A DNA stretch of 58,099 bases from an uncultured Bacilli bacterium (GCA_944358695.1 CALVRM010000018.1:1-58099); one strand, 5' to 3'. Positions 9,148-17,972 are shown, numbered from the stretch's first letter. Numbers and translations: made by a program. Notes: generated by a model not told the origin, from the sequence alone.

Positions 9148-9163
9148 TATAAAAGGTGATACA

Positions 9164-11746
9164 ATGAAGAAGATAATTTTGGTTGACGGAAATAATCTAC
9201 TTTTTAGAAGCTATTATGCTACGGCTTATGCAGGTAATTTTATGAACAATAGTAAAGGTTTTCCAACTAATGCATTATTTGGTTTTACAAATATGATCAA
9301 TAAAATAGTTAATGAGGAGCAGCCTGAATATATTATTGTGGCTTTTGATAAAGGTAAAACGTTTAGACATGAAAAATATGATGTATATAAAGATGGCAGA
9401 GTTGAAACTCCCAACGAACTTAAAATTCAGTTTCCTTTGGCTAAGAAATTACTTACAGCAATGGGAATTAAATATTATGAAATAGATAATTATGAAGCTG
9501 ATGACATCATTGGTACTTTTAGTGAATATTGTAACAAGGATTCAGAGTATATTGGTACTATTATAAGTAGTGATAAGGATTTACTTCAACTAATTAGTGA
9601 TGATGTTGATATTAAATTGTTAAAGCAAAAGGATTATATCAGATATAATAAAGATTCTTTTGAAAGAGAATATGGGATTAAACCAATTAATGTTATTGAC
9701 TTAAAAGCGTTAATGGGGGATGCTTCGGATAATATTCCTGGTGTTAAGGGAGTTGGAGAAAAGACCGCTTTAAAATTACTACATGAATATAAAACTCTAG
9801 ATGGGATTTATGAGAATATTGATAATATTTCTGGTAAATTAAAAGAAAAACTGTTAAATGATAAAGATAATGCTTATATGAGTTATGATTTGGCGACAAT
9901 TGTCAAGAATGTTCCCGTGGAGATAGATATCAATGACATTAAAATTAAAGAGCCTAATATGGCGGAACTTAATCATTTATATGAAGAGTTAGAATTTTAT
10001 TCTTTTTTAAAAAAGGCGAATAAAAAAGAGGAAAAAAAAGACTTGAAAATAGAAGTGATTAAGGATATTTCAGGACTTAAGATTGCTGGTGAAGTGGCAA
10101 TTAGTTTAGAAGTATTTGGGGCTAATTACCATTTAGCGCCAATCTTAGGAATGGGTGTATATAATGATAAAAATAGCTATTTTATTCCATTAGAGGTTTT
10201 AAAACAAAATCCTGAATTTTTAAGGGAAAATATAAAATATACTTATGATGTTAAAAAGATTATAGTAGCGCTTAAGTATTTGGGAATAGAAATTGATAAT
10301 GTGGTTTTTGATACAATGATAGCGGGAGCTTTGCTGGATTATAATGTTAAAGATGATATGGCTTATTTAGCAAATGAAATCGATTATAAATTAGATTTTT
10401 ATGAAACAATATATGGTAAGTTTATTCATTTGAAAATGCCAAGTGAAGAAGAGATTATTAAAAGTACAGTTTTAAGAGCAAAGTTTATATATGAAACAAA
10501 AGAGTTTTTTGAGAATAAATTAAAAGAAGAGGAAGTAATTGATTTATTTCAGAAAGTAGAACTTCCGCTAGCGACAGTTTTAGCGGATATGGAATTTACT
10601 GGAGTTAAGGTAGACTGTGATAAACTTTTAGAAATGGGCGAAGATATCAAAATTAAATTAGAACTTTTGACCAAGGATATTTATAATATGGCGGGCCGGG
10701 AATTTAATATATCTTCACCACAGCAATTATCAGAAATATTATTTGAAAAATTAAATCTTCCACATGGAAAGAAAAAAACAAATGGTTATTCTACGGCGGC
10801 TGATGTTTTGAATAAAATTCGTGATAAGCATCCAATTGTTGACAAAGTTTTAGAATACCGCGGATTATCTAAATTATATAGTACTTATATTGAAGGATTA
10901 TTAGGTTATGTACATAATGGTGAAATTCATACTATTTATACACAAAATTTAACGAGAACGGGGCGTTTATCTTCTGTGGAACCTAATTTACAAAATATTC
11001 CAATCAGAGATGAACTAGGACGCTCAATAAGAAAAGCTTTTGTGCCGGCAAATGATTATATTTTAGGTGCTGATTATTCACAAATAGAGCTTCGCATTTT
11101 AGCGCATATTGCGGTGGTGCCAGCTTTGGAACAAGCCTTTAAAGAAGATAAGGATATTCATGCGAAAACAGCAAGTGATATTTTTGGTGTTCCGATGGAA
11201 TTAGTTACTCCGGAAATGCGCCGAGTAGCTAAGGCGGTTAATTTTGGGATCATTTATGGAATAAGTGGATTTGGCTTAGGGGAGAATTTAGATATTAGAG
11301 CAGTTGATGCTAAGAAATTTATTGATACTTATTTAGAAACTTATCCTGGAATTAAAGATTATATGGATAAAACAATTGCAGATGCTAAAGAAAAGGGATA
11401 TGTCCGAACCTTATTTCACCGTAAACGTAATATTACAGAGCTAAAAAATCCGGTTTATATGATTAGGCAAAGCGGGGAACGAATTGCTTTAAATACCCCT
11501 ATTCAAGGAACAAGTGCTGATATTATTAAGTTAGCTATGGTTAAAGTTTATGAAGCCTTTAAAGAGCGAAAGTTAAAGAGTAAGATGATAATTCAGGTAC
11601 ATGATGAATTAATTTTTGATACATGTAAAGACGAGCTTGAGGAAGTAAAACAAATTGTTAAAGATGTTATGGAAAATGTTTATGAATTAGAAGTTCCATT
11701 AAAGGTTGATATTAATTATGGGAAAAATTGGTTCGAAGCTAAGTAG
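9164..11746 (+). CDS. polA: DNA polymerase I
   Basis: The 860-residue protein fills Okazaki gaps and acts in repair. It has the N-terminal 5'-3' nuclease (about 1-290, with EADDIIG and the GDASDNIPG helix-hairpin-helix motif), a middle 3'-5' exonuclease-like domain (about 295-465) and the polymerase domain with motif A DYSQIELR (D637) and motif C VHDELIF (D814). In the middle domain the expected DxE pair reads SLE (VAISLEVF), so the first catalytic Asp is missing and proofreading is probably lost, as in several Bacillota Pol I enzymes. ATG at 9164 follows AGGTGAT. Single-gene unit. Confidence 0.97.
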   Translation: MKKIILVDGNNLLFRSYYATAYAGNFMNNSKGFPTNALFGFTNMINKIVNEEQPEYIIVAFDKGKTFRHEKYDVYKDGRVETPNELKIQFPLAKKLLTAMGIKYYEIDNYEADDIIGTFSEYCNKDSEYIGTIISSDKDLLQLISDDVDIKLLKQKDYIRYNKDSFEREYGIKPINVIDLKALMGDASDNIPGVKGVGEKTALKLLHEYKTLDGIYENIDNISGKLKEKLLNDKDNAYMSYDLATIVKNVPVEIDINDIKIKEPNMAELNHLYEELEFYSFLKKANKKEEKKDLKIEVIKDISGLKIAGEVAISLEVFGANYHLAPILGMGVYNDKNSYFIPLEVLKQNPEFLRENIKYTYDVKKIIVALKYLGIEIDNVVFDTMIAGALLDYNVKDDMAYLANEIDYKLDFYETIYGKFIHLKMPSEEEIIKSTVLRAKFIYETKEFFENKLKEEEVIDLFQKVELPLATVLADMEFTGVKVDCDKLLEMGEDIKIKLELLTKDIYNMAGREFNISSPQQLSEILFEKLNLPHGKKKTNGYSTAADVLNKIRDKHPIVDKVLEYRGLSKLYSTYIEGLLGYVHNGEIHTIYTQNLTRTGRLSSVEPNLQNIPIRDELGRSIRKAFVPANDYILGADYSQIELRILAHIAVVPALEQAFKEDKDIHAKTASDIFGVPMELVTPEMRRVAKAVNFGIIYGISGFGLGENLDIRAVDAKKFIDTYLETYPGIKDYMDKTIADAKEKGYVRTLFHRKRNITELKNPVYMIRQSGERIALNTPIQGTSADIIKLAMVKVYEAFKERKLKSKMIIQVHDELIFDTCKDELEEVKQIVKDVMENVYELEVPLKVDINYGKNWFEAK

Positions 11747-11774
11747 GAATGAATATAATATATAAGGTGGTTAA

Positions 11775-12638
11775 ATGGATAAGGTAACTAAGGTTTTATT
11801 ACATAGCTTTTTGATTAATGTTGGACTTGCTATTATTAAAATTATTTCAGGAGTAATTGGTGCTTCAGGAGCACTTATTGCGGATGGTATTCATTCTTTA
11901 AGCGATACAATAACTGATGTATTTGCTATTTTTGGTAATCGATGGTCGAGAAAGCCGGCTGATGAAAAGCATCCTTTTGGGCATGGCAATATTGAATATA
12001 TAACTTGTATTATAATTGGCTTTGTTGTGTTTACGATGGGAATTACAATTATATGTAATGCGTTTACGGAAGAGAAAATTATCCCAAGTGTTTATGCATC
12101 AATTATTGGGATAGTGGTTATTATAGCAAAATTTGTCCTAGCTAAGTATATTTTAAATCAGGGTAAAAAGTATAGTAGTAATATTTTAATGGCTTCCGGT
12201 AATGAAAGTTTTTCAGACGTTATTAGTTCGGTAGTAGTTTTGCTTTCTATTTTAATCGCGCAACTAGGCAATTTTTATAAAGTATTTATTTATGCTGATT
12301 CTTTGGCCATGATATTTGTCGGGCTATTGATACTAAAAATTGCATATAATATACTTAAAGATAATTTTAGTGGCCTTTTAGGTGAACAAGTAATAGATAA
12401 AACTTATACGATGTCTTTGGAAAAAATTATTATGAATCACCAAGAAGTGAAAACAGTCGATAAGTTAATAGTTTTAAAATATGGTCCACTATTTAATGTT
12501 ACTTTAGAAGTAAGTATGGATAAGGATATTATTTTGAAAGATGCTCATGCGATTTTAGAAGATATAGAAAATGAGTTAAAAAGTTTTGATAATCGTATTA
12601 GTCATATTATTATTCATATTAATCCATATGAGAGTTGA
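11775..12638 (+). CDS. Cation diffusion facilitator (CDF) family metal efflux transporter
   Basis: The 287-residue protein has the CDF layout: about six membrane helices (residues 10-205) and a cytoplasmic C-terminal domain with a beta-alpha fold (210-287). Signature: DGIHSLSDTITD in the second helix and the basic loop RKPADEKHPFGHGNIEYI. These proteins export Zn, Fe or Mn in exchange for protons; the metal cannot be told from sequence. The fifth-helix site reads NESFSD instead of the common HxxxD, which could shift metal preference. ATG at 11775 has AGGTGG 5 bases upstream. It lies 28 bases behind polA. Its TGA stop is inside the -35 box of the next promoter. Confidence 0.93.
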   Translation: MDKVTKVLLHSFLINVGLAIIKIISGVIGASGALIADGIHSLSDTITDVFAIFGNRWSRKPADEKHPFGHGNIEYITCIIIGFVVFTMGITIICNAFTEEKIIPSVYASIIGIVVIIAKFVLAKYILNQGKKYSSNILMASGNESFSDVISSVVVLLSILIAQLGNFYKVFIYADSLAMIFVGLLILKIAYNILKDNFSGLLGEQVIDKTYTMSLEKIIMNHQEVKTVDKLIVLKYGPLFNVTLEVSMDKDIILKDAHAILEDIENELKSFDNRISHIIIHINPYES

Positions 12639-12663
12639 CTTCGATTTGAAGTTGTGTTAATAT
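12635..12663 (+). promoter_or_regulatory. SigA-type promoter of the serine T-box unit
   Basis: TTGACT (12635-12640), 17 bases, TAATAT (12658-12663). The -35 box overlaps the stop codon of the CDF transporter gene. Confidence 0.65.
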
Positions 12664-12874
12664 GAAGATATAAATCGTTGAGAAGGACTAGTAATATAAG
12701 TAGATATTTATAGAGAATTAGTGGCTGGTGAAAACTAATAATGGAACTTATATGAATCTACCTTTGAGTGGAAATTAATCATTTCTCGGTTAAGGCCGTT
12801 ATTTTAATTAAGACTATGTTAGGATGGTACCGAATTTTAGATTCTCCTATGACATGGTCTTTTTGTTTTTTTGG
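12664..12874 (+). promoter_or_regulatory. T-box riboswitch, serine specifier UCU
   Basis: A tRNA-sensing leader. In stem I, AGTA on the 5' side and GAA (12754-12756) on the 3' side form the loop-E motif around an ATATAAGT/ACTTATAT helix; the next triplet, TCT (12757-12759, followed by A), reads as a serine codon. The T-box sequence AGGATGGTACCG is at 12821-12832. The terminator pairs AAGACTATGT (about 12810-12819) plus TAGGA with TCCTA plus ACATGGTCTT, then a T run to about 12872. Uncharged tRNA-Ser should favour the antiterminator and turn on the two genes behind it. The base pairing with the tRNA discriminator would be U with G, a wobble. Confidence 0.88.
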
Positions 12875-12884
12875 AGGGTATTAT

Positions 12885-13385
12885 ATGGAATCCTTGTTAA
12901 TAATTATAGAAGAATTAGAACGTGAAAAGACAAAACTTTTGAAAGAAAAAGAAAATAACGAATTGTTACTTGACCATATTTCGAAAAAAATACGTGAATG
13001 CGAAGATTTGATTATGGCTAGTAAGTTTTCTATTTCGCTTTATAAAAGTCAAATAATAAGTTATAAGCGACTTTTATCGTTGAAAAGAGAGGATAACAAT
13101 AATTTATTTTTAGTTTTTAGCGATAGTTTAGTTCCTTTTTATGAAAGAAATATTGATGATTTTCAAACAAAGCTAGCTAAGGAACAACGGGCCCAAAAAA
13201 GATATGTGGTGTGCCATAGCTATTGGATAGAGCAAAAGGAAAACTATATTGATCGTAATTTGGAAATTGATAAAGAAATTAAAAAAATAAATGAGGATAT
13301 TAGCAGTTATCAAGTTCCTGAAGAGCCAAAGATATATATGTTAGGGGGAATTAAAAGTGTAAAAACTGGAAAGTTGGAAGACTAA
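12885..13385 (+). CDS. Coiled-coil protein of unknown function under T-box control
   Basis: The 166-residue protein is mostly charged helix with heptad-like patterns (about residues 5-45 and 80-145) and no membrane segment or signal peptide. I do not recognise a family. ATG at 12885 has GGAGGG (12873-12878) 6 bases upstream, directly after the T-box terminator; the longer open frame starting at 12768 runs through the riboswitch and is not real. It lies between the serine T-box and serS, 63 bases before serS, with no terminator between, so both genes should respond to tRNA-Ser charging. A role in seryl-tRNA metabolism is only inferred from this position. Confidence 0.8.
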   Translation: MESLLIIIEELEREKTKLLKEKENNELLLDHISKKIRECEDLIMASKFSISLYKSQIISYKRLLSLKREDNNNLFLVFSDSLVPFYERNIDDFQTKLAKEQRAQKRYVVCHSYWIEQKENYIDRNLEIDKEIKKINEDISSYQVPEEPKIYMLGGIKSVKTGKLED

Positions 13386-13448
13386 GAAATTAGTTGTCTT
13401 TAAGTAGTTAATTTTGGAGATAAAAAATATAGAAAGAAGGTTATATAA

Positions 13449-14732
13449 ATGATAGATATTAAGTTAATTAGAGAAAATAAAGAGTTAGTAAAAGAAAATA
13501 TAAGGAAGAAATTTCAAGATCATAAATTACCACTAGTTGATGAAGTATATGATTTAGATCTTAAAGCTCGTCAAGCTAAAAAAGAAGGCGATAGTCTAAG
13601 GGCGCTAAAAAATGAAAAAAGTGCTTTAATTGGGGATTTAATGCGTAATGGCAAAAAGGAAGAAGCGGAAAAGCTTAAATTAGAGGTCAGTGGTTACAAT
13701 GAAAAAATTGTTGAATATGAACGAATCGAGGAGGATGCTAATAAGCAAATTAAAGAGAAAATGATGGTAATTCCTAATATTATTGCTGATGATGTTCCAC
13801 TTGGAGAAGATGATACTAAAAATGTCGAAAATGAAAAGTTTGGTGAGCCTTTTGTACCGGAATTTGAAATTCCTTATCATGCTGATATATGTGAGAGATT
13901 AAATGGACTTGATAAGGCAAGTGCTGGCAGAACAAGTGGAAATGGTTTTTATTATTTAATTGGTGATATTGCTCGTTTACATTCGGCAATGCTCAGTTAT
14001 GCTCGCGACTTTATGATTGATAAAGGATTTACTTATGCCATTCCGCCTTTTATGATTCGTAGTGATGTCGTTACAGGTGTTATGAGTTTTGAAGAAATGG
14101 ATGCGATGATGTATAAAATAGAAGGTGAGGATTTATATTTAATTGGCACTAGTGAGCATTCAATGATCGGTAAATTTAAGGATCAAATTATTAAAGAGGA
14201 GGAATTACCGATTGCGATGACGTCTTATTCTCCATGCTTTAGAAAAGAAGTTGGGGCTCATGGGATTGAAGAAAGAGGCTTATATCGTGTTCATCAATTT
14301 GAAAAGCAAGAGATGATTGTTTTATGTAAACCAGAAGAAGGCATGCAGTGGTATAATAAAATGTGGCAATATACAGTAGAGTTTTTTAGAAGTTTGGATA
14401 TACCAGTGAGAACTTTGGAATGTTGTAGTGGTGATTTGGCTGATTTAAAAGTTAAATCTTGTGATGTTGAAGCTTGGAGTCCAAGACAACAAAAATACTT
14501 TGAAGTAGGTTCTTGTTCTATTTTAGGCGATGCTCAAGCTAGGAGATTAGGAATTAGAATGAAAACAAGCAATGGAAATGAATATTTGACGACTTTGAAT
14601 AATACTGTTTTGGCAACACCTCGTGGATTAATTGGTTTTATTGAAAATAATTATAATGAAGATGGTAGTATAAGCATTCCTGAGGTTTTAAGACCTTATA
14701 TGGGAGGAAAAGAAAAAATCGAAGCTAAATAG
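13449..14732 (+). CDS. serS: Seryl-tRNA synthetase
   Basis: This class II synthetase charges tRNA-Ser. The 427-residue protein has the N-terminal antiparallel coiled-coil arm that holds the tRNA long arm (about 30-105) and a catalytic domain with motif 2 (RKEVGAHGIEERGLYRVHQF) and motif 3 (VLATPRGLIGFIENNY). Two usually conserved stretches differ: GSCSILGDAQARRL in place of the common SxCSxxxDFQARR, and TLNNTVLATPRGL in place of the LNGSGxAVGRTL type. The motif 3 arginine is kept, so the enzyme should work. ATG at 13449 follows AGAAGG. Expression is expected from the serine T-box upstream. Confidence 0.96.
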   Translation: MIDIKLIRENKELVKENIRKKFQDHKLPLVDEVYDLDLKARQAKKEGDSLRALKNEKSALIGDLMRNGKKEEAEKLKLEVSGYNEKIVEYERIEEDANKQIKEKMMVIPNIIADDVPLGEDDTKNVENEKFGEPFVPEFEIPYHADICERLNGLDKASAGRTSGNGFYYLIGDIARLHSAMLSYARDFMIDKGFTYAIPPFMIRSDVVTGVMSFEEMDAMMYKIEGEDLYLIGTSEHSMIGKFKDQIIKEEELPIAMTSYSPCFRKEVGAHGIEERGLYRVHQFEKQEMIVLCKPEEGMQWYNKMWQYTVEFFRSLDIPVRTLECCSGDLADLKVKSCDVEAWSPRQQKYFEVGSCSILGDAQARRLGIRMKTSNGNEYLTTLNNTVLATPRGLIGFIENNYNEDGSISIPEVLRPYMGGKEKIEAK

Positions 14733-14743
14733 GCTTCTTTTTT
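14721..14743 (+). terminator. Terminator of the serS unit
   Basis: GAAGCT (14721-14726) pairs with GGCTTC (14732-14737), one wobble pair, followed by seven T residues; the stop codon overlaps the stem. Confidence 0.75.
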
Positions 14744-14855
14744 GTGATAATAATTAATATTTTACTGTTTTTGACATTTAACTTTTATAAATTTGAAGGG
14801 AAGTTTAATTATATTTTTAAATTGTGATATGATAAGAAATAAGGAGGATGATATT

Positions 14856-15881
14856 TTGAAATGTGTAGCTATTAAAGGTGTCAGAGAGTTTGAAATAAAA
14901 GAAATCGAAGAACCTGTTTCAGCTAATGGTCAAGTAATTGTGAATATTCAAAAGGCGGGAATTTGTGGTTCCGATATTCATTATTGGTTAGGTGGTGAAC
15001 CTAAAGGGTTGGTAATGGGCCATGAATTTTGTGGAACTGTAACTGATCCTGGAGACCGCCAAGACTTAAAAGTGGGGGATCGGGTTACAGCTTTACCAAT
15101 TTCACCTTGTGGTCATTGTAGGGCATGTAAATCTGGTAACGTTCAGTATTGTGTGGAAACTTGGTTACACGCTGAAGGGTTATCGTTAGATAATCCAGGT
15201 GCTTTAGCGCCTAAAACAGCAGTAAGATCTGATATGGTATTAAAAGTTCCAGATAATGTAAGTGATGAAGAAGCGGCGATGGTAGAACCTACGGCGGTTG
15301 GTCTTCATGCAATTAATTTAGCTAATATTAAAATAGGCGATAGCGTGTTAATTATCGGTGGTGGAATTATTGGTTTAGTATCTGCGATGTTTGCGAAAAA
15401 GGCTGGGGCTTCTTATGTGGCGATATCAGAAACAAATGAAGCGCGCGGAAAGAAGGCAATAAGTTTAGGCGTTGCTTCTGAGTGGTTTGATGCTAGAGAT
15501 GAAAACTTAATTAATAAGCTACTAGCTAAAACTAATGGTGGTTTTGATGCGGTTATTGAGTGCTGTGGTAATGCTCCGGCAGTTAGTTCGAGTTTTGCAG
15601 CAGTTAAACCGGGTGGTACGGTGGTTTTAGTTGGAGTAGCCACAGAGCCAATTACTATTCCAACGGTAATTGCCGTAATGCATGAAATAACAGTACAAGG
15701 GGCAATTGCTTATACTAAAGAAGAGTTTACGAATTGTTTGGAATTGATCGCTAAAAAGGAAATTGATGTTATGAAATTTGTCGATGATGTTGTCAATTTG
15801 GAAGGTGTACAAAACGCTTATGAAAGATTAACTTCAGGCAATGATTCAGCAGTTAAAATCTTAGTAGATCCTAATAAATAA
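14856..15881 (+). CDS. Zinc-dependent alcohol/polyol dehydrogenase (MDR family)
   Basis: A 341-residue medium-chain dehydrogenase. Catalytic zinc ligands: C37 in GICGSDIHYW and H56-E57 in GHEFCG. Structural zinc ligands: C85, C88, C91 and C99. The Rossmann dinucleotide motif is GGGIIGL. It resembles sorbitol or threonine dehydrogenase-like enzymes that oxidise secondary alcohols with NAD(P); the substrate cannot be named. The TTG at 14856 is chosen as start because AAGGAGG (14841-14847) lies 8 bases upstream and the protein then begins M-K-C-V, typical of the family; the longer frame from 14793 has no SD. Single-gene unit with a terminator on either side. Confidence 0.9.
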   Translation: MKCVAIKGVREFEIKEIEEPVSANGQVIVNIQKAGICGSDIHYWLGGEPKGLVMGHEFCGTVTDPGDRQDLKVGDRVTALPISPCGHCRACKSGNVQYCVETWLHAEGLSLDNPGALAPKTAVRSDMVLKVPDNVSDEEAAMVEPTAVGLHAINLANIKIGDSVLIIGGGIIGLVSAMFAKKAGASYVAISETNEARGKKAISLGVASEWFDARDENLINKLLAKTNGGFDAVIECCGNAPAVSSSFAAVKPGGTVVLVGVATEPITIPTVIAVMHEITVQGAIAYTKEEFTNCLELIAKKEIDVMKFVDDVVNLEGVQNAYERLTSGNDSAVKILVDPNK

Positions 15882-15905
15882 AACTTAAAATAATGATTTT
15901 AGAAT

Positions 15906-15939
15906 AAAATGTATCCGAATATTGAGAGGATACGTTTTT
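15906..15939 (+). terminator. Terminator of the alcohol dehydrogenase gene
   Basis: AAAATGTATCC (15906-15916) pairs with GGATACGTTTT (15928-15938) with one wobble pair, then T residues. Confidence 0.8.
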
Positions 15940-16192
15940 ATATAGAATTATTTGAAGAGTTTAACGTTAAGTTTAGTTTAGAAATAACTGATAATAGAAG
16001 AACTATTAAATATGGCCTATTAGTATATTTGCATGTTGAATCGTTTTTTAAAAAATAATGTTGTATAATTGGGCCAATCATTTTTACTCACGATTAACAC
16101 CAACATTTTCTATGAAAATATAATATATTTAAAAAGAATAATTAATCATCTTGACTATTTATTCTTTATATTACAATATACTAATTTTTACG
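15940..16192. other. AT-rich intergenic stretch with no intact gene
   Basis: After the terminator, a 37-codon coding-like stretch on the plus strand (about 15946-16060, beginning E-L-F-E-E-F and ending K-K-stop) has no start codon or SD and could be a gene scrap. Nothing else is recognised before the end of the pentapeptide-repeat gene. Confidence 0.35.
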
Positions 16193-17437
16193 TTATCTTC
16201 CTTTTGTATTCCTTATCTTCACTAATTCTTTGACTGTGCTTATAAATTCATCAGCAACATCTTCTTTGACCTCAGCTCCTGTATCACTTAAATCAGCTTT
16301 TTCTATACAAACATTAGTAAAATCTTTACCACTTAAATCTAAACCAGATAAGTTTGTATTCTTTAAACTTTTGTACTTAACTGTTTGCGGATCTATATTG
16401 GCATTTGTATTACTTAAATTAGCGTGTCTTATGTCAACACCAGAAAAAATTTTACCACTTAAATCTAAACCAGATAAGTTTGTTTCATATAAACTATTAT
16501 ACTTAACTGTTTGCGGTTCTATATTGGCATTTGTATTACTTAAATTAGCGTGTTTTACATCAACACCAGAAAAATCTTTATCGCTTAAATCTAAACCAGA
16601 TAAGTTTGTACCCCATAAACATCTGCTATCAACTGTTTGAGGATTTATGTTGGCATTTGTGTAGCTTAAATTAGCTCTTGCTATATTAACAGCAGTAAAG
16701 TCTTTCCCTCTTAAATCTAAACCAGATAAGTTTGTTCCGAATAAACATTTGTCCTTAACTGTTTGCGGATCTATATTGGCATTTGTATTACTTAAATTAG
16801 CGTAGTTTATATTAACATCATTAAAGACTTGGCCACTTAGATCTACACCAGATAAGTTGGTGCCTTCTAAACTTCTGCCATCAACTGTTTGAGGATTTAT
16901 GTTGGAACTTGTGTAGCTTAAATTAGCTTTTGTTATATTAACATTAGAAAAATCTTTATCGCTTAAATCTAAACCAGATAAGTTTGTATTCTCTAAACTT
17001 TTGATAAAAACTGTTTGTGGATCTATATTGGCCCCTGTATTACTTAAATTAGCTTTCGTTATATTAACATCAGAAAAATCTTTCCCACTTAAATCTAAAC
17101 CGGATAAGTTTGTTCCATGTAAATTTTTATTATAAACTGTTTGCGGGTCTATATTAGCATTTGTATAACTTAAATCAGCGTTTTCTATATCAACACCAGA
17201 AAAATCTATTTCCGATAAATCTAGTTTTCTTAATTCACTTACAGGAAAGGCTACGCTTAATTTGCTGTAACTAATTATTCTACTGAAAATTACTTGCTGT
17301 AATATGTCAGTGTTTAACTTAATTCTTTCGTAGTTGTAATTTTCATCATAAGCCCTTTCAACATCAAATTCTGGAATTTTTTGTAATTCTTCTTTTAAAG
17401 TTTTTCTAATTTCTTCTATCTGTATTTCGCTAAGCAC
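16193..17437 (-). CDS. Pentapeptide-repeat protein with 42-residue superrepeats
   Basis: The 414-residue protein has a helical N-terminal region (1-70), about 7.6 copies of a 42-residue unit (about 71-390) and a short helical tail. Each unit contains consecutive five-residue steps of the A(D/N)LSx type (TNLSG LDLSG KDFSD VNITK ANLSN) followed by an IDPQTV stretch and a short spacer, so it should fold as a quadrilateral beta-helix interrupted by a regular loop. Some pentapeptide proteins mimic DNA and bind gyrase, but most have no known role. The GTG at 17437 is preferred because AGGAG (17446-17450) lies 8 bases upstream; the GTG at 17446 overlaps that SD. The gene stands alone in a patch of decayed sequence, which suggests acquisition. 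Confidence 0.85.
   Translation of the reverse strand: MLSEIQIEEIRKTLKEELQKIPEFDVERAYDENYNYERIKLNTDILQQVIFSRIISYSKLSVAFPVSELRKLDLSEIDFSGVDIENADLSYTNANIDPQTVYNKNLHGTNLSGLDLSGKDFSDVNITKANLSNTGANIDPQTVFIKSLENTNLSGLDLSDKDFSNVNITKANLSYTSSNINPQTVDGRSLEGTNLSGVDLSGQVFNDVNINYANLSNTNANIDPQTVKDKCLFGTNLSGLDLRGKDFTAVNIARANLSYTNANINPQTVDSRCLWGTNLSGLDLSDKDFSGVDVKHANLSNTNANIEPQTVKYNSLYETNLSGLDLSGKIFSGVDIRHANLSNTNANIDPQTVKYKSLKNTNLSGLDLSGKDFTNVCIEKADLSDTGAEVKEDVADEFISTVKELVKIRNTKGR
16269..17227 (-). repeat. 126-bp tandem coding repeats
   Basis: About 7.6 direct repeats with an exact 126-bp period; the shared string CTTAAATCTAAACC-type core recurs near 16331, 16457, 16583, 16709, 16835, 16961 and 17087 and in weaker form near 17213. 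No unit is broken by a frameshift. Such a gene can change length by recombination between units. Confidence 0.85.
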
Positions 17438-17772
17438 TATAACCACTCCTAACTAATTAATCCTTTACCTTTGCAAAATAAAATAATATTACCTAACAAG
17501 AAAAAAGCCTTTTCCAATAATTATATCTTCCATTTTTCTATTAATTTTATCTAAACATTTCTGATTTAATTTCAAAATTCACTCTTTTTTCAGTATGTAT
17601 TTAGAATATATTTTACATCAAAAAAATATATTTTCCAATACCTTTTTATCATTTTGTTATTTTATTTTGTACTAGTTGCATTTGACCAAAATTTAATTTT
17701 TAATATTGATCTATGGCTGAAAATACCAAAAGAGGTAATTTATTTAAATCTTTTGTTGTTAGAGCGGATCAT

Positions 17773-17972
17773 TTATGTATAAATGGTTTCAATTAGTTTA
17801 TTGGAACAGGTATGGTAACATTTACCTTTTGTTTCTTTTTTTGATAATAAAGATAACCTGAGTTTTCTTTATCTAATTTTATAGATAAAATAATAATATT
17901 ATGACTACAATTAAATAAAATTTTTCTGGCATATTTGTTTCCCCTTTTAGAAACGAGGGTATGATAATTCAT
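17773..17972 (-). pseudogene. Remnant of an IS110-family-like transposase (C-terminal piece)
   Basis: A 59-codon minus-strand frame (17793-17972) reads HTLVSKRGNKYARKILF, then YLYYQKKKQK; after a frameshift the next frame continues N-K-L-I-E-T-I-Y-T. This matches the order of conserved pieces at the C-terminus of IS110/IS116 transposases as I know them: an (I/V)SKRGN-x-x-x-R motif, a YYxKK motif and a final (R/N)KL-hydrophobic helix. The N-terminal catalytic DEDD part and the rest of the element are absent, and no SD precedes the ATG. It is a non-functional scrap. The assignment rests on recalled family motifs only. Confidence 0.5.

Noticed and set aside
12768-12884. N-terminal extension of the coiled-coil ORF
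   Set aside because: The frame runs through the T-box antiterminator and terminator; the strong SD and ATG at 12885 mark the true start.
15946-16060. 37-codon coding-like stretch
   Set aside because: No start codon or SD and no recognised motif; kept only as a note on the intergenic region.
16230-16640. Plus-strand 136-residue ORF
   Set aside because: It is the antisense of the pentapeptide repeats and owes its open frame to the 126-bp period; no SD.
16269-17227. CRISPR-like or non-coding tandem array
   Set aside because: The 126-bp period is an exact multiple of three and encodes pentapeptide units; no spacers.
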